A stretch of 64,000 nt of DNA from Botryosphaeria dothidea (Eukaryota; Ascomycota; Dothideomycetes; Botryosphaeriales; Botryosphaeriaceae). A program made the translations under genes and the position numbers. Positions 1 to 11,653 of this stretch are shown here, in pieces. The notes under the pieces were generated by a model that ran no database searches, was not told where the DNA came from, and worked only from the letters and a program-made list of their open reading frames with translations. How positions within the stretch are numbered: position 1 is the stretch's first letter; each line of letters starts with the position of its first letter. The stretch spans positions 3,782,001-3,846,000 of the forward strand of contig WWBZ02000022.1 of assembly GCA_011503125.2 (NCBI GenBank), given 5' to 3'.

Positions 1-171
1 CTTGCGCATGGCACGGGCGCCATCCTTCCTCTTGATCTTCGGGTTAAGGCTGCGGGGGACCTTGAACGAGCGGGGTTTGAGCGTCTTCGTGGTCTTGGAA
101 GGAGCGGGCCTTGCAAGGGCAACGGCCGCCAAGAGAGCGACAAGAAGGACGAAGACACGGAGAGAGTGCAT
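1..171 (-). CDS. N-terminus of a secreted protease-like precursor (partial)
   Basis: Reading the minus strand from the ATG at 171 gives 57 residues that run off the window edge. It opens with a textbook signal peptide: MHSLRVFVLLVALLAAVALA, with likely cleavage after the ALA. A basic, proline-containing segment follows (RSFKVPRSLNPKIKRK, then GARAMRK). This short basic propeptide, with a GARAMRK stretch leading towards a small-residue/Tyr segment, resembles the activation peptide of fungal pepsin-type (A1) aspartic proteases. No catalytic DTG motif is inside the window, so the family is inference; another secreted protein with a basic propeptide is possible. The signal peptide itself is clear. 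Confidence 0.55.
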   Translation of the reverse strand, partial: MHSLRVFVLLVALLAAVALARPAPSKTTKTLKPRSFKVPRSLNPKIKRKDGARAMRK

Positions 172-1161
172 GGTGGATACGCTTGACCGGCAGGCGTGGA
201 CGAAGGTAGGGGCGAGAGGAGAAGAGAAGATGGACGGAAAGGAAGGTGTGTTGGTGAATTAAAGGTCTTCCAGAGACAAACACGACACCCACCACTGGTG
301 TACGCTACGAATGGAACAATGGCAAGAGCGAACAGGCAACTGTGAGTGAAGACAAGAAAGAAACACCTCTTGGAGCCAAGACTGCTGGGCACTGATGGCA
401 GTTTTATAAATCTACAGATCAGCCGTCTAGTTTCGGGAGCAGGGCGCGCCGGGGCCAGGCACGGAAAGCGGCGTCCCATGATGATGTTGGATGCAAAACG
501 CAGCAGTGGCAGCAGCTGCTTCATTGGGCGCGCTGCGGGCGTGACGAAGACGGCGACGCGGCGGCGGGCAGGCGGTGGAGCAGGCGCCGCAGGCCTCGCG
601 GGAGCGATCACGCACGCTGATTGCCCCGCGCATGGCGGCGAGACGCGTTGCGTCGAGGCTCGCAGCACATGGTGCGGCAGATGTGCTCGCTAGGCGTGCG
701 AGGCCTGTCGGAGTCATGCGCGTGGTGTTGTGAAGTGAGCGGCTGAGAGCCGCTTACAGGCGAGCGGGCGCTTGGCCATGGTGGATCATCGCTTGTTACA
801 GAGTAGGCCCAGGGGCCGCTGTCACTGGCTCTGCGACACACCAACGTCCACGCCTGCGTCGCGCCCGCCTCTTAGCTGGTCGACCTATTGACACGCCGCA
901 CCTCCCGAGCTAGCCCTGCGCCCGTCCTCCCGTACCAAGCTCCGTCTGTCGCCGCCCGTCCCGCGCCGCAAGGCAATCAGAGCCGCTCTACGCCTCCGCG
1001 CCCTTCTCAGGGAACCCACCTCTCGACCGGCCCCGCGGGTCGCCGCCGCCCCAATCCGGGACGACAGCCGTCTGACATTCCGAGCCCCAGCCAGGCAACC
1101 AGGGCCCGCTCCAGCAAAGCTTGTCCCTCAACCTTCTCGCCCGACGGCTGCAACACCCAGC
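172..1161. other. Divergent intergenic region
   Basis: About 1 kb between the minus-strand secreted precursor and the small plus-strand gene. It is GC-rich, with overlapping open frames on both strands that look like random translation. Apart from the minus-strand TATA candidate I see no convincing element. Confidence 0.5.
403..409 (-). promoter_or_regulatory. Candidate TATA box of the secreted precursor gene
   Basis: The minus strand reads TATAAAA here, about 235 nt upstream of the ATG at 171. The distance allows a leader of roughly 200 nt. The call rests on sequence match and position only. Confidence 0.3.
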
Positions 1162-1539
1162 ATGGCCCATCCGCACGAGGACGAGACCACCATCACCGCT
1201 CTCCGCACCCAGGTGTTGGCCAACGCCCGCGTGCTGTACAAAGAGCACAAGATGTTCGAGGTCCTCACCTCCAAGGAGCTGGACGGCTCCGAGCTTGTCA
1301 TGCAGCAAAACTGGGCCTACCTCGTCACCTTCCCCCACGACGCACGCGCCCTGATCCTCAGCTGCAGCGAGCCGTGTGAAACCCGCGAGGAGGCCCTGCG
1401 CTCGCTGCTCGACGACGTCGAGGCCGAGATGGGCGAGATGATTACCAAGGAGCTCAAGGACCAGAAGATTCCCATCGAGCGGAGGCGCCGCCGCAGGGAC
1501 CGCCTGGTCGAGCAGAGCCGTCTGGCTCGTTCCGCATGA
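1162..1539 (+). CDS. Small conserved-looking protein of unknown function (125 aa)
   Basis: A single-exon frame beginning at ATG 1162 after the context CACCCAGC. The product is soluble and charged: an N-terminal helix-like segment (TALRTQVLANARVLYKEHK), a central hydrophobic strand region (NWAYLVTFPHDARALIL), an acidic helix (LLDDVEAEMGEMI) and a very basic tail with six Arg in RRRRRR followed by DRLVEQSR. Codon use is like neighbouring genes, rich in C/G third bases, and amino-acid composition is far more protein-like than the overlapping frames. I recognise no domain. Longer frames in other phases over the same bases are low-complexity R/P/S translations and were left out. Confidence 0.6.
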   Translation: MAHPHEDETTITALRTQVLANARVLYKEHKMFEVLTSKELDGSELVMQQNWAYLVTFPHDARALILSCSEPCETREEALRSLLDDVEAEMGEMITKELKDQKIPIERRRRRRDRLVEQSRLARSA

Positions 1540-4500
1540 GCGTGAAGAAAACTTCTCATGCTCCGGATTGAACAAACAGGAAACTGAACAAATGGTGCTC
1601 GGCATTTCCTGACATCCTCTCGTCATCATGTTGAAACTCAGCGCCTCTTGAGGCCGTATTTCCAGTTCCTAGCTGCGGATCAAACTCTCTTGACACTGGG
1701 CGTCGTCCATTTCCGGTAGTTGATGGTGGCGTTGAGGGAAATTGCACCCGTTTTGATATGCTTAGGGGTAGGGGTCAGTGTGATTGCCCGCTGGATATCG
1801 TCGGAGGGCCTTTTTTCCTATTTCATTATGCATTGGGTTGGTAGAGTGGGGCATCAACTGGGGTGATGGGAGATTTCATATGCATATCTGGATAATGGTG
1901 CGGTGGGCGGCTAGGTCGAGTCTTCATTGAAAACCCTCGTCTGGATTGTCAAAACCTCTTTTCCTGTCTTTTCCATGCGAGCTTCGCTGTTCGGCGTCTT
2001 CCCGGCTTCATGCGATTTACATGTTTTGCAGAATCTTCTCAGCGGTCCTGATCCTGCTAATGACAATGTCCATCCGTTTTCCCGCCCTTCCTAAACCAAA
2101 CGAACCAGTTTCCGTGAGCCCCGCTGCCAAGTCTGTTTTATTTTCTAGGACTACCGAAAGTTTCTTGCATAGGTATGAGAAAAAATATATATTCGACGGC
2201 TAGCTACCGGCATCGATATTGCATCCGACAGACAGCTTAGACAACACCCGAGACTACGAGATGAAGCATTGGTTACTGTTTAACTTCCTGGCTTCTGCAA
2301 TTTAGCATGCGCAGGGCACTCTCTTCCTCTCCCCTTGGACACTGCTTGTATGTTTGCCGCTCAAGTTGCTCTCAGCCGGCGACTTGGCGTTTGCAAAGTT
2401 TGGCGTCCAAGCAAACAGTCTCTATATGCCATGCTCAAAATTGCCGGTGGAATCCAGCAGGCAGGTGCATGAGCAGATCAAACGCAGAGACAGGCACTCG
2501 CGAGTTGTCTTTCCTATGCCTGTTGACTCTAGAACTCTTTGGCTGACGACCGCATAAAGTTACTCATATTCTGCGGGCTCGGGGACTTGGCAGCCAATTG
2601 ACCAATCCGCCTGCGCGAATAGTACCTGTGCTCCATGAACGCATGAAAGGCTGCTCCTGACGTTAGGTCTTATAGCGTCATGTCGCCCTTCGAAATATCA
2701 ATTTCGCGTACCCGATCCCACTCCATGGAAGAGAGCTCAGAAGCGCATACCCACACACGTAAAATGGACTCATCGATAGGCGTCGCCGAACATGGTTGTT
2801 TGAGCCTTGGAGTCGGAAGTGCTAGACATATGACCGCACCAACTTGACTAGTCACAGCAGGTCGGCTCAAGATTTCTGCAAGCAGCCTCATCGAACCACT
2901 CTCCTGACTCAAGGCCACCGACCGACATTCAAACAAGATAGCTTCCTTGTCGTCTGTCTGCTTGCAGCGATGCACAATAACGTACCTCAGATAAAGGCCG
3001 CTGTGCGACCAACCGCCCCAACCACCTTTTCGCAGGTTACGTGTCGCGCATCACGACGTTCGGCACCTGGACTCCGTGCGTGGGACCAAAAGCAAGCGAT
3101 GGCTTGCCAACTTTCGCTAGTCGTCGTGCAATGTGGAAGCGATCAACGAAATCATGACCTTAGCGACGACGGATTGTTGGAACGCATCGAGGATGCAGGA
3201 TCCATCGGCCGACCGTTAAGATGGCCGTAATCGATGCGTTGCGAGAGAGCGTCGAAGGGTTCAACTTTCAAATCATGAGCCGCGGCGGGGAGTGTTGCCA
3301 TGGGTCGTGGCCTGATAGCATGCGGCCTCTCGGAGGTGGCTCCTCGGAAAAATGCGCCGTTTGAGTTGCGCTCGCAGTGGATGGATAAATCCATGTCTGT
3401 TATCGGTGACACCGGCGTGATGGACGAACGATTGCAAGGAGAGTCCTTCGCATCGCGCCAATGATGTCAACAGATGAGCGATGGCGTCCTTTTCCGCTCG
3501 GCTGGGAGAAGATCTCGTCGATGGGAGGAGGGCTCCTTCACATGAACACCAGTGCGACAGATCCCTTCGCAGCTGTTGCGCACCGAGCCAGCTGAAGAAA
3601 TGGCAAACTGCAGATTCTGATGGTGTTGAGCAGTGCTGCTGTCAGCCGACAGCGGTCTGGATTCGAGGCGCAGTGGAAGACTTGTGGCTGATACACAGCG
3701 CCCGCAACGAAGGTCCAGGTGAATCGGCGTGGACTGCAATTTCCAGGCACGCCGCCAGGGTCGGCGATCGGGCCACCGTGGGACGGAGCGCGTTAATCAA
3801 GCCGGGTGGTTTGCGAGTCAGGATCGTCTTGTGCGTCAGCGGAGCGTATGTCGTGGCCGTCCGGTTTTGCATGCTTGGCCGTCCACGTTGCATGGCACAG
3901 ACGCTCTTTTCACCGGTCGCGGCTGCAAAGAGGTGTAAGTGGAGGTTAGAGGAAGAGATGGGGCTTCGTGTCAGGAGGCTCTGGAGGGCTCGTGGCAGCC
4001 ATTGATTCTCTCCGGCGGAGCCTCTGTCTCGGACGGGACAGCTTTCTGAGACAGCGAGCGGAATATGGCTGATTAGTGAGTGTCGCGACGCCTGGAGGGT
4101 TATGTTCAGCTTTCGAGCGCGACGACAGCGAGCGGAGCGATAGAAAAATCCAGCCGACACCGCCTGTTGCCTATCACTACCGCCTATAAATGCCTCAGGC
4201 CTCCAATAAACGGGCCATCCGCGATCGTATTGCGATATACTGAGGAAGTCTCAGCATTCCATAGGCGAGGAGGCACGGTTGCCAGAACCACCGGCGCGTG
4301 CTGTGGGCATTCGAAAATTTCATCCGGACGGGACCGGGCACGTCAGGCCTCAACTTGGCATTTGCACAAACACTCGCGCTCGCGAGAGAATGCGAATTGT
4401 ACCTTCGGAGTATAGGCATGTCGGCAAATTGGAGTTGTTAGGAGGGCAACGGCCACGACTTATGCGGCGGGGTCAGTAGGCTCTGATCAAGATTGGACTA

Positions 4501-5304
4501 TTGTATCGTGGCTGGGCACTCCAGCCACCAGCGTGACCAGGATCTGTGTGGCAGACTTTGCGTCGCTCAGCTGGACCAGGGTGCGTAAGTGGAGCACTAG
4601 CCGGCTGTCGGTTCGCTTTGATTGAGCGGCGAGATTCATTGCGCAAGCAGGCGCGCTTTGCAGCACCAGCGCAGCTGTGCAACGAACGACCGCAGCGACG
4701 CAGGCTGGCGGCCCGACGCCTGGTTGGCCATTGGCGGCGGCTGGCAGCTGTACCCCAGCCAGCTGTGTTTGGAAAAGTAAGGGACGGCAATGACGACAGG
4801 ATCGCTGTCCCCAGGGAGATTGGTCTTAAGAGAGTGCGCGGCTGCACGCGCCAGAGTGTTTATCGCTCCTCCACGCGCGCTCCATTGGGCACCGCACGAT
4901 CGCCCGCTGGCCCCAGTCTCGCCTGTCCATTCTTCTTTTCGCCAGTGCCGTCACAGGCTACGAGAGGCCCAGAAACCACTGGCTCTAGCGACCTGACACT
5001 TAAAACACCACGCCTCAGACCGGCCCCCCTACACGCCAGCCTTCTTCTCCCTCTCCATCGACCTTTGTGACTTCCAACACAAAGCCCACACATCCCCACA
5101 AAACCAGCCGCGCGCAAAGGCTCGGTGGGTCCGCTGCACCTGCTTTGTTCATCGGCATTCTTCTGCCGTCATGGGCAACTCAAACTGCAAGGTCCAGAGT
5201 GTACGTCCTCTTTCTTTTGTCCCGCTCCTGCACAGCGCTTAACACCTCCAATTGTCCTTTTTGCGCTGCGCGCTCAAAGTAATTGTTCCTCTCACATCAC
5301 AGCC
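1540..5304. other. Long non-coding stretch upstream of the CSC1-like gene
   Basis: About 3.8 kb with no gene I can support. Frames of 100-174 codons occur on both strands (for example near 2.8-3.2, 3.5-4.2 and 4.5-5.1 kb), but they overlap each other, lack domain-like composition and do not join through plausible introns. The last 300 bases are pyrimidine-rich, as expected of a fungal promoter and leader. Confidence 0.5.
5201..5302 (+). other. Probable 5'UTR intron of the CSC1-like gene
   Basis: The donor GTACGT at 5201 and the acceptor TCACAG ending at 5302 bound a 102-nt pyrimidine-rich segment that stops two bases before the chosen start codon at 5305. Splicing would join an upstream ATG (5171) to the main exon in a different frame, forming a short upstream ORF. 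Confidence 0.45.
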
Positions 5305-8096
5305 ATGTTGCGCATCTTCACGCGACGCGCCGACGCTAAGGCGTGTATGAAAAACATATTAACAACCTCGCTGCAGGGTTCGGATAGCAATATCGGTTCT
5401 GCGCAGGAAGATGAGGCTGTCTCCGCCTCTCGTCTCCTGTCCACTTTGGCGCCGGTCGCCGTTTACGCCGCCATCTGGCTTGTCCTTTTCATCATCCTGC
5501 GCCGTGTTTTCGTCCGCAGATACCAGGCACGTTCCGTCCTAAATTCGCTTAAAGAGCACGAGCGATCACCACAACTACCGCCCGGTCTCTTCAGCTGGAT
5601 CGCCGCCTTCGTCAAGATCCCGGACAGCTATGTGCTCCAGCACCACTCGCTCGATGGCTACCTCTTCCTGCGCCTACTCAAGATGGCAGTCATTACCTGT
5701 TTCGTGGGATGCGCCATCTGTATGCCGGTGCTGTTCCCTGTGAACATCACTGGTGGCGGAGGTCAACAGCAGCTAGATATTCTCAACCTGTCCAACGTCA
5801 CCGGCACCTACTGGCGCTACTTTGCCCATACCGCATGCGCCTACCTCTTCTTCGGTATGCTTTATGCTTGGAATGTTCTATCCACGGGGGAAAAGCTGAC
5901 CCAATCACAGGATTCGTCATGTTCATGATCACCCGCGAGAGCATCTTCTACATCAATCTCCGCCAGGCCTTCCTCATGTCGCCTCTCTATGCCAAACGTC
6001 TCTCCTCTCGCACTGTCCTGTTCACCTCGGTTCCTCAGGATTATCTGGAAGAATCGAGGATTCGCGACCTTCTGGGAGAGCACGTCAAGCACGTTTGGAT
6101 TCCCACCGACACTTCAGACCTCGAGGAGAAGGTTGAGGAGCGTGACAAGATCGCCATGAAGCTGGAAGGAGCGGAAACCAAGTTGTGCAAACTCGTCAAC
6201 GCAGCCAAGCTCAAGGCAGATCAAGCTGGTGGCACCAACGAGGAAGAATTGCGCGAGATCAACGGCAGCGGCAGTACTGAATCTGGCTCGGTGGCCGCTC
6301 GCTGGATCAAGGCTAAGGATCGCCCGACGCATCGCCTCAAGCCCATTATTGGCAAGAAGGTCGATACCATTGATTGGTCCCGCGCCCAGCTGGAAAAGCT
6401 GATTCCCGAGATTGAGAAGGAACAACACAAGCATCGCAGTATCGATGCGAAGAAGATCAGCTCTGTTTTCGTCGAGTTCACCGATGTTGCCGCTGCCCAG
6501 TCCGCATTCCAGACCCTCACGCATCACCAGGCTCTTCACATGGCCCCCCGTTACATCGGTTTCACTCCCGGCGAGATCATCTGGAGTAACTTGCGCATCA
6601 AGTGGTGGGAGCGTGTTATCCGCGTCGTCGCCACCACTGGATTTGTCACCGCTCTGGTCGTTTTCTGGTCCATTCCTGTGGCCTTCGTCGGTGCTATCTC
6701 GAACGTGCAAAACTTGACCTGCACTATCCCGGCTTTGAAGTTCATCAATGACATCCCCAATGCCATCAAGGGTGTCGTTACCGGTCTGCTTCCTGTCATT
6801 CTTCTGGCAGTCCTTATGTCTTTGCTGCCCATCATCCTTCGTATGATGGCTAAGTTTAGCGGCGACCCAACGAAATCTGCCGTCGAACTGTCTGTGCAGA
6901 ACTACTACTTCGCATTCCAGGTTGTTCAGGTTTTCCTTGTGGCTACGCTTGGATCTGCCGCGGCGTCGGCTGTTGGTGATATCATCGATGATCCAACGGG
7001 CATTCCCAACAAGCTTGCGACGACAATCCCCACCGCTTCTGGATTCTACCTGTCATACTTTGTGTTGCAAGGTCTGGGTGTTGTCTCCGGCCTCCTCGTC
7101 GGACTCGTTGGGTTGGTCGTTGCCAAGGTTTTGGGCAAATTGCTCGACTCTACTCCTCGCAAGATGTACAAGCGCTGGATTTCTTTGTCCGGTCTTGGCT
7201 GGGGTACCGTTTTCCCCGTTTACACGAACTTGTTCGTCATTGGTAAGTGAAAAAAAGTCTCTCCGGACAATTATGCAAGTCGCTAACCGTTGGAAGCTAT
7301 CTGCTATGCCTGCATTGCGCCGCTCGTCCTTCTGTTCGCCGCCATTGGAATGTGGTTCTTCTATTTCGCCTACAGGTACAATCTTCTCTTCGTGTACGAC
7401 ATCAACATCGACACCAAGGGCCTGGTCTATCCCCGTGCTCTGCAGCAGCTCTTCGTTGGTCTCTACATTGCCGAGGGCTGTCTCATTGGTCTCTTCGCTA
7501 TCCAGCTTAGCGACAAGAGTGCTCTTGGACCGTTCATCTTGATGATCGTCCTCTTGATCTTCACCGCTCTGTATCACATCTCTTTGAACGCTGCTCTCGA
7601 TCCCCTTCTGAAGTACCTTCCCAAGAGTCTCCAGGAGGAGGAGCGTCGTCTGCTTGCGAATGAAAGCGATCTCCCGCCCAGCGAGCGGGCCGACGCGCCG
7701 ACCAACGGCTACGAGAAGGCAACCGCGACGGAAGACGGTATCGACCCGCGTGTGCCGGCCCATGAGAGACCCGGCATACTCAAGAAGTTCTTGCGGCCCG
7801 ACATCTACACCGACTACCCGACGATGCGGCGCATGGTTCCCCGCAACTTTGCCGATCCGGACCAGCTGTACGCACCGGAAGTGGAGCGCGATGCTTATTT
7901 CCACCCGAGCATCACTTCGGAGCCGCCGATGCTGTGGATTCCGCGCGACTCGGCCGGCTGCTCCCGACAGGAGGTGCAGGATACTGGCAAGGTCATCGCC
8001 ATCACCGACATGGCCGCCCACTTCGACGAGCAAAACAAGATCGTCTGGGATCCCGAGGCGGAGGTGCCAATCGCCGAGCCCAAGATCTACTACTAG
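5305..8096 (+). CDS. CSC1/OSCA-like calcium-permeable channel (DUF221 / RSN1_7TM family)
   Basis: Three exons, 5305-5854, 5911-7242 and 7297-8096, encode 893 residues. The introns (56 and 54 nt) have GTATGC and GTAAGT donors and CTGAC/CTAAC branch points. Joining them restores LFFGFVMFMITRESIFYIN and NLFVIAICYACIAPL, signatures of the eukaryotic CSC1-like/OSCA family of osmotically or mechanically gated cation channels. Order: extracellular start and first membrane segment (about residues 45-70), two more helices before the family signature, a cytosolic PHM7-type loop (charged, about 240-420), a C-terminal block of about seven helices (about 430-760) and a cytoplasmic tail (TDYPTMRRMVPRNFADP, TGKVIAITDMAAHFD). 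The start could instead be Met 5347 (879 aa). Members act in plasma or internal membranes; several paralogues per genome make an exact yeast name unsafe. Confidence 0.9.
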
Positions 8097-11000
8097 ACGT
8101 TTAACAGGGAACACAATGTGTTCAATGGCGTTTTTAAATTCCTTTTCGCTTTCCGGTATAATAATAGTCGCCTGATACCCACGCAAAGTTAAAGGAGCAA
8201 GGATGCGGAAGATGGGGGAGGCGTGTATGATTTGCATGACGGGTCCTTCGTGGAAAAGGGGGGTCAATCACTACGCTGCCCGTCTTTGCCCTCCTTGACT
8301 GGTATTCGTTTGATTGCCCCTGAACTTCAGCGGTCATCTCTGTGCGAAAGGAAGAAGACCTATGAGTAATGCTTCTCTTTGATATGTCATACTTGGTTTC
8401 ACGTCGAAAGAGCTCACGTCAATGGCTTTGCCTGCCTTGAGTTGCTTCTGCTTTGCTTTTTAAGAGAGAGATTCTAGTAATAATGCGTTCGAATTCCCTG
8501 TTACAGGATAATACTTGCATTGCCCTCTTTGAGATCCAAAAGTGACAGACCACCCTCAGTTGTTTTTGAAGCAGCTGATTCTCGTCACGGGTTCTGGAAT
8601 CTTACGAACCCGCAGATGGATAGCCCTGTACTTTGGCGTAAAATTCCTCAGATCAAACGACAAAGACAAGCAGAACATTGAAAGCTGTTAAAGTTTTGAC
8701 TGCCGTAACTTCCTTTTCCTTTGAACTTGCTGACTGGCTCCCGGCAGCAACCGATGAGAGGCAGCTAGTCACTGGATGGGCAACCAAAGAACAAAATCCC
8801 CTGTTAGCTTGATAGCGAGGGATCCCATGAAGTGCTCGTGCCGGGATAAAATCCCCATCCTATACGTATCGAGTTTTGTGGGGGCATTTATGAATCTCGC
8901 AGGCGTAGTTGCAACACCCGTATTCGGTTAGTTACATTTGAGTTTCATGAAATTCTTTTTGGGATACCTCGTACAAGCACTTTCTGGGCGACTGCTGGAG
9001 GGCCTGACTTGCTTCTGATAGACTCATTCTCTTGCTCATAACACTCACTTTTGGCCGTCGTCGTTACGGACAACCGTGCGTCATTGAATCAGTTTATCGA
9101 ATAATTTCTTTATTTATCGCTGAGAGGCAATGTCTCACGGCTGTGACTTCTTGACTCAAGGACAACAATGGTTGCTCGTTTCGAAGTACAGAACTACAAG
9201 TATTCTCCGCACCATCGAAACGATCCCCACATTCCATGCACTAATGGAAGGGGGAAAGCGCATCTGGTGGCGTGACGCATCTGAGGTCTGGTTCTGGATC
9301 TTCAGAGTTGGAGACTAAAAAGGTTGTATCATGCATGTAAACCGAACGGAGGATGGAGTAGGACGATGCGGGAGGAGAGGGAGGAGTGCGGCGCGGCTTC
9401 CGCAGCCAATCGACGTCGTGTCGTGTGCGCCAAGCGGGCAGCAGAGAAAGCAAAAAAACGCCCAGGAGATTGAACGCCGATGCGACGCTCCAGAACCCTT
9501 CCGCCGAAGGCGATCATCGCGTGATATTTCCTGTGGAGCGCCACGTCCGCGGCAACGGGGGATTGGGGTGGTTGAAGAGGCGTGGATGCGGAAATGAGCG
9601 GCACTGGGACGTTTTTGTTGACCTCGTGTCTGTCGTTTCGCGTGGGAGAGAGCTTGTCCGGGTTCGTGGCTTCGTCGCTGTCCTGCCCCACCGTTAGCGT
9701 CATAGCAGCCAGGTGCGGGGCTGACAAGGTCAGGCCCCGCGGCCCCGGATTTGGCCAAACATAGTCGCGCCCAAACACAGCCGTTGCTAGTCTTGTTTCC
9801 AGCCATTGGGGCGAGAGATGATGCTCATGGTGTGGTGTGTGTTAGTCCGCGCTGTCTTGCTTGCAGAATCCGGTGATCCTTGATTCCTTTCGTCTGGGGC
9901 AGCCATTGGCGTCTTCCCCGCGCCCCTTGAGGGGAGCGCTTCTGGACGGGACCCAGACCAATTGAGGGGCTGAGCATTTCCTTAGCTTCTCATGAGGCTG
10001 CGGCTCCCAGAGCGGCGGCCTTTGGGATTCAGGAGCTGCGACATTGCGGCTGCGTGCCTAACTTGGTCATGGCACGGACTAACGCATCCGCAGCTATCAA
10101 GCTGAAGGAGCGCGACGCTGATGAGCATGTTGAGGACTTCCGCAAAGCCGAAGAAAGGGCATGCAAAGTGCCGGACTCCGCCAGGCTTCTGGTGGATACC
10201 TAGAGAAAGGGCGGCCTTGTGCAAAATGGTGGGGTAGGGCTAGCAAGGGGTGCTGCATTCCCAGAGCGACGTGCGCTGCGACCCGCCCCGCCGTGAGCGC
10301 CAGAGTACTCGGTTCAAAGGCTGCAGTCCGCGTGAAGTCAGGTTGCGGCCACGAGGCTGCCGCTTCATTTGCCAGAGCGGCTCGCGGGATACCGGCCACG
10401 GGCTTTTCGGGGAGTTTGATCTGAGCTCAACCTCGACCCCGCGACCACTCAGGGACGCGCTAACCCCAGAGATTGGTTGCTGGCGCCCGGCGAGGCGGCG
10501 GACAGCGCAGCTTTCCGCGTGGACTTCGCGCAGGCGGCGTCGGAGCGGGGGGGAAGGCGTACGACGGCGTGGTGCGGTTCCGCTGCACGCCATACCCGGT
10601 CAGGGCAAGGTTGCACGGAGGCTCGGTCCTGGGGAAGAAAAGGTGGAGGATGGGGGAGGCGTTGAGTGGGCGCGCGTGGAGACTCCTGGGGCAGCGGACG
10701 AGGCGGGCGTGCGGCTGGTGGGAGCTGCGAGCTGGCTTCTGCTTGCTTCGCTCGCGGCGCGGTGGGTCGGCGGCTGCGCGGCGGGACCGCGGAGGCAGGA
10801 GAGCGCGGTCGCTGTCGTTGTCAGAGGCTGCGTTTGGTGCCCGCTGGCTGATACGGGCGTGCGTACTTCCAGTCGCCCGGCCGGTGGCATGGGCAGGGCG
10901 AGGGCGAGGGCGGGCGGGCAGCGTAAGTGCAGCTGGACATCTCCCACGCGCGAGGTGGGCGACGGTCGAGTTATATGGGCGGCGGCAGTGACGTACACGG

Positions 11001-11653
11001 CGATGGCCTTACGACAGCGTGAATTATTTTTAACAGGAAAAAAGGTGTTGGCGCGAATGTCACCCGTTGTCACGCTCTGCGCGTTTTTGCGCAGTGGGCC
11101 GGCAGGGCTGACCTCACCTGAGCGGGCTGGCGATAAGATAGCACATTCTTCATCGAACCGCTTTCGGCCCCAAGCGGGCTCGCCAGTGACTCTTCTGCCA
11201 CCGCAGTCGACTGACCGGCCGAAGCTCGCTCGGCCTGCGCGAGACGCCCGTCTTCCGACGTCGCTGGCCGCGAACACCACGACCCGCCCGGCGCCCAATC
11301 GCATCGGCCCATGGCGCGCCTCCGGAGCGCCGGCATGCCCGCGGACCCTGGGAGGGATCATGGCTGGAGCTCGATGGGAGCTTGAGCTCTGATCGCCTCT
11401 GCCTCTGCCGCACCACCTTCGTTGCCCCTGTCACGCCGCCTGCTACCCTGGGCGGGGTTCCTTCTTCGCTGACGACTGGACTGACCGTTGACTGTGCCAG
11501 TATAAAGCGCCCGATCTTGCCAGCTCCATCGCTTCTTCCTCCATCACCCATCCTCTCTCAATCAGTTCAATCGCCTTACCTACGAGCTTCTTCGCTCTCC
11601 TTCCACCAACCAACACCACCTACATCAATTCCTCTGACGTCGTCGTCACCATC
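8097..11653. other. Intergenic region upstream of alcohol dehydrogenase
   Basis: About 3.6 kb. The first kilobase is AT-richer, as expected of 3' flanking DNA; from about 9.3 kb it becomes GC-rich with many open but unconvincing frames, including one of 380 codons at 10250-11392. I see no gene. The right end is the promoter of the dehydrogenase. Confidence 0.5.
11501..11506 (+). promoter_or_regulatory. TATA box and pyrimidine-rich leader of alcohol dehydrogenase
   Basis: TATAAA at 11501 lies 153 nt before the ATG and is followed by a long C/T-rich leader (about 11510-11640), the arrangement of strongly expressed fungal glycolytic and fermentative genes. A GCGGGG at 11452-11457 fits the SYGGRG consensus of the carbon repressor CreA/Mig1, but so short a motif is weak evidence. 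Confidence 0.55.

Noticed and set aside
5342..5377. Possible intron (GTGTAT to CTGCAG) at the start of the CSC1-like gene
   Set aside because: Removing it shifts the frame into an early stop from either upstream reading, whereas leaving it in keeps the frame open.
7053..8267. 404-codon frame on the minus strand
   Set aside because: Antisense shadow of the third exon and end of the CSC1-like gene.
10250..11392. 380-codon open frame on the plus strand upstream of alcohol dehydrogenase
   Set aside because: Composition is Arg/Ala/Gly-rich random translation of GC-rich DNA, overlapping a minus-strand frame of 253 codons. It has no domain-like segments and lies where the ADH promoter should be.
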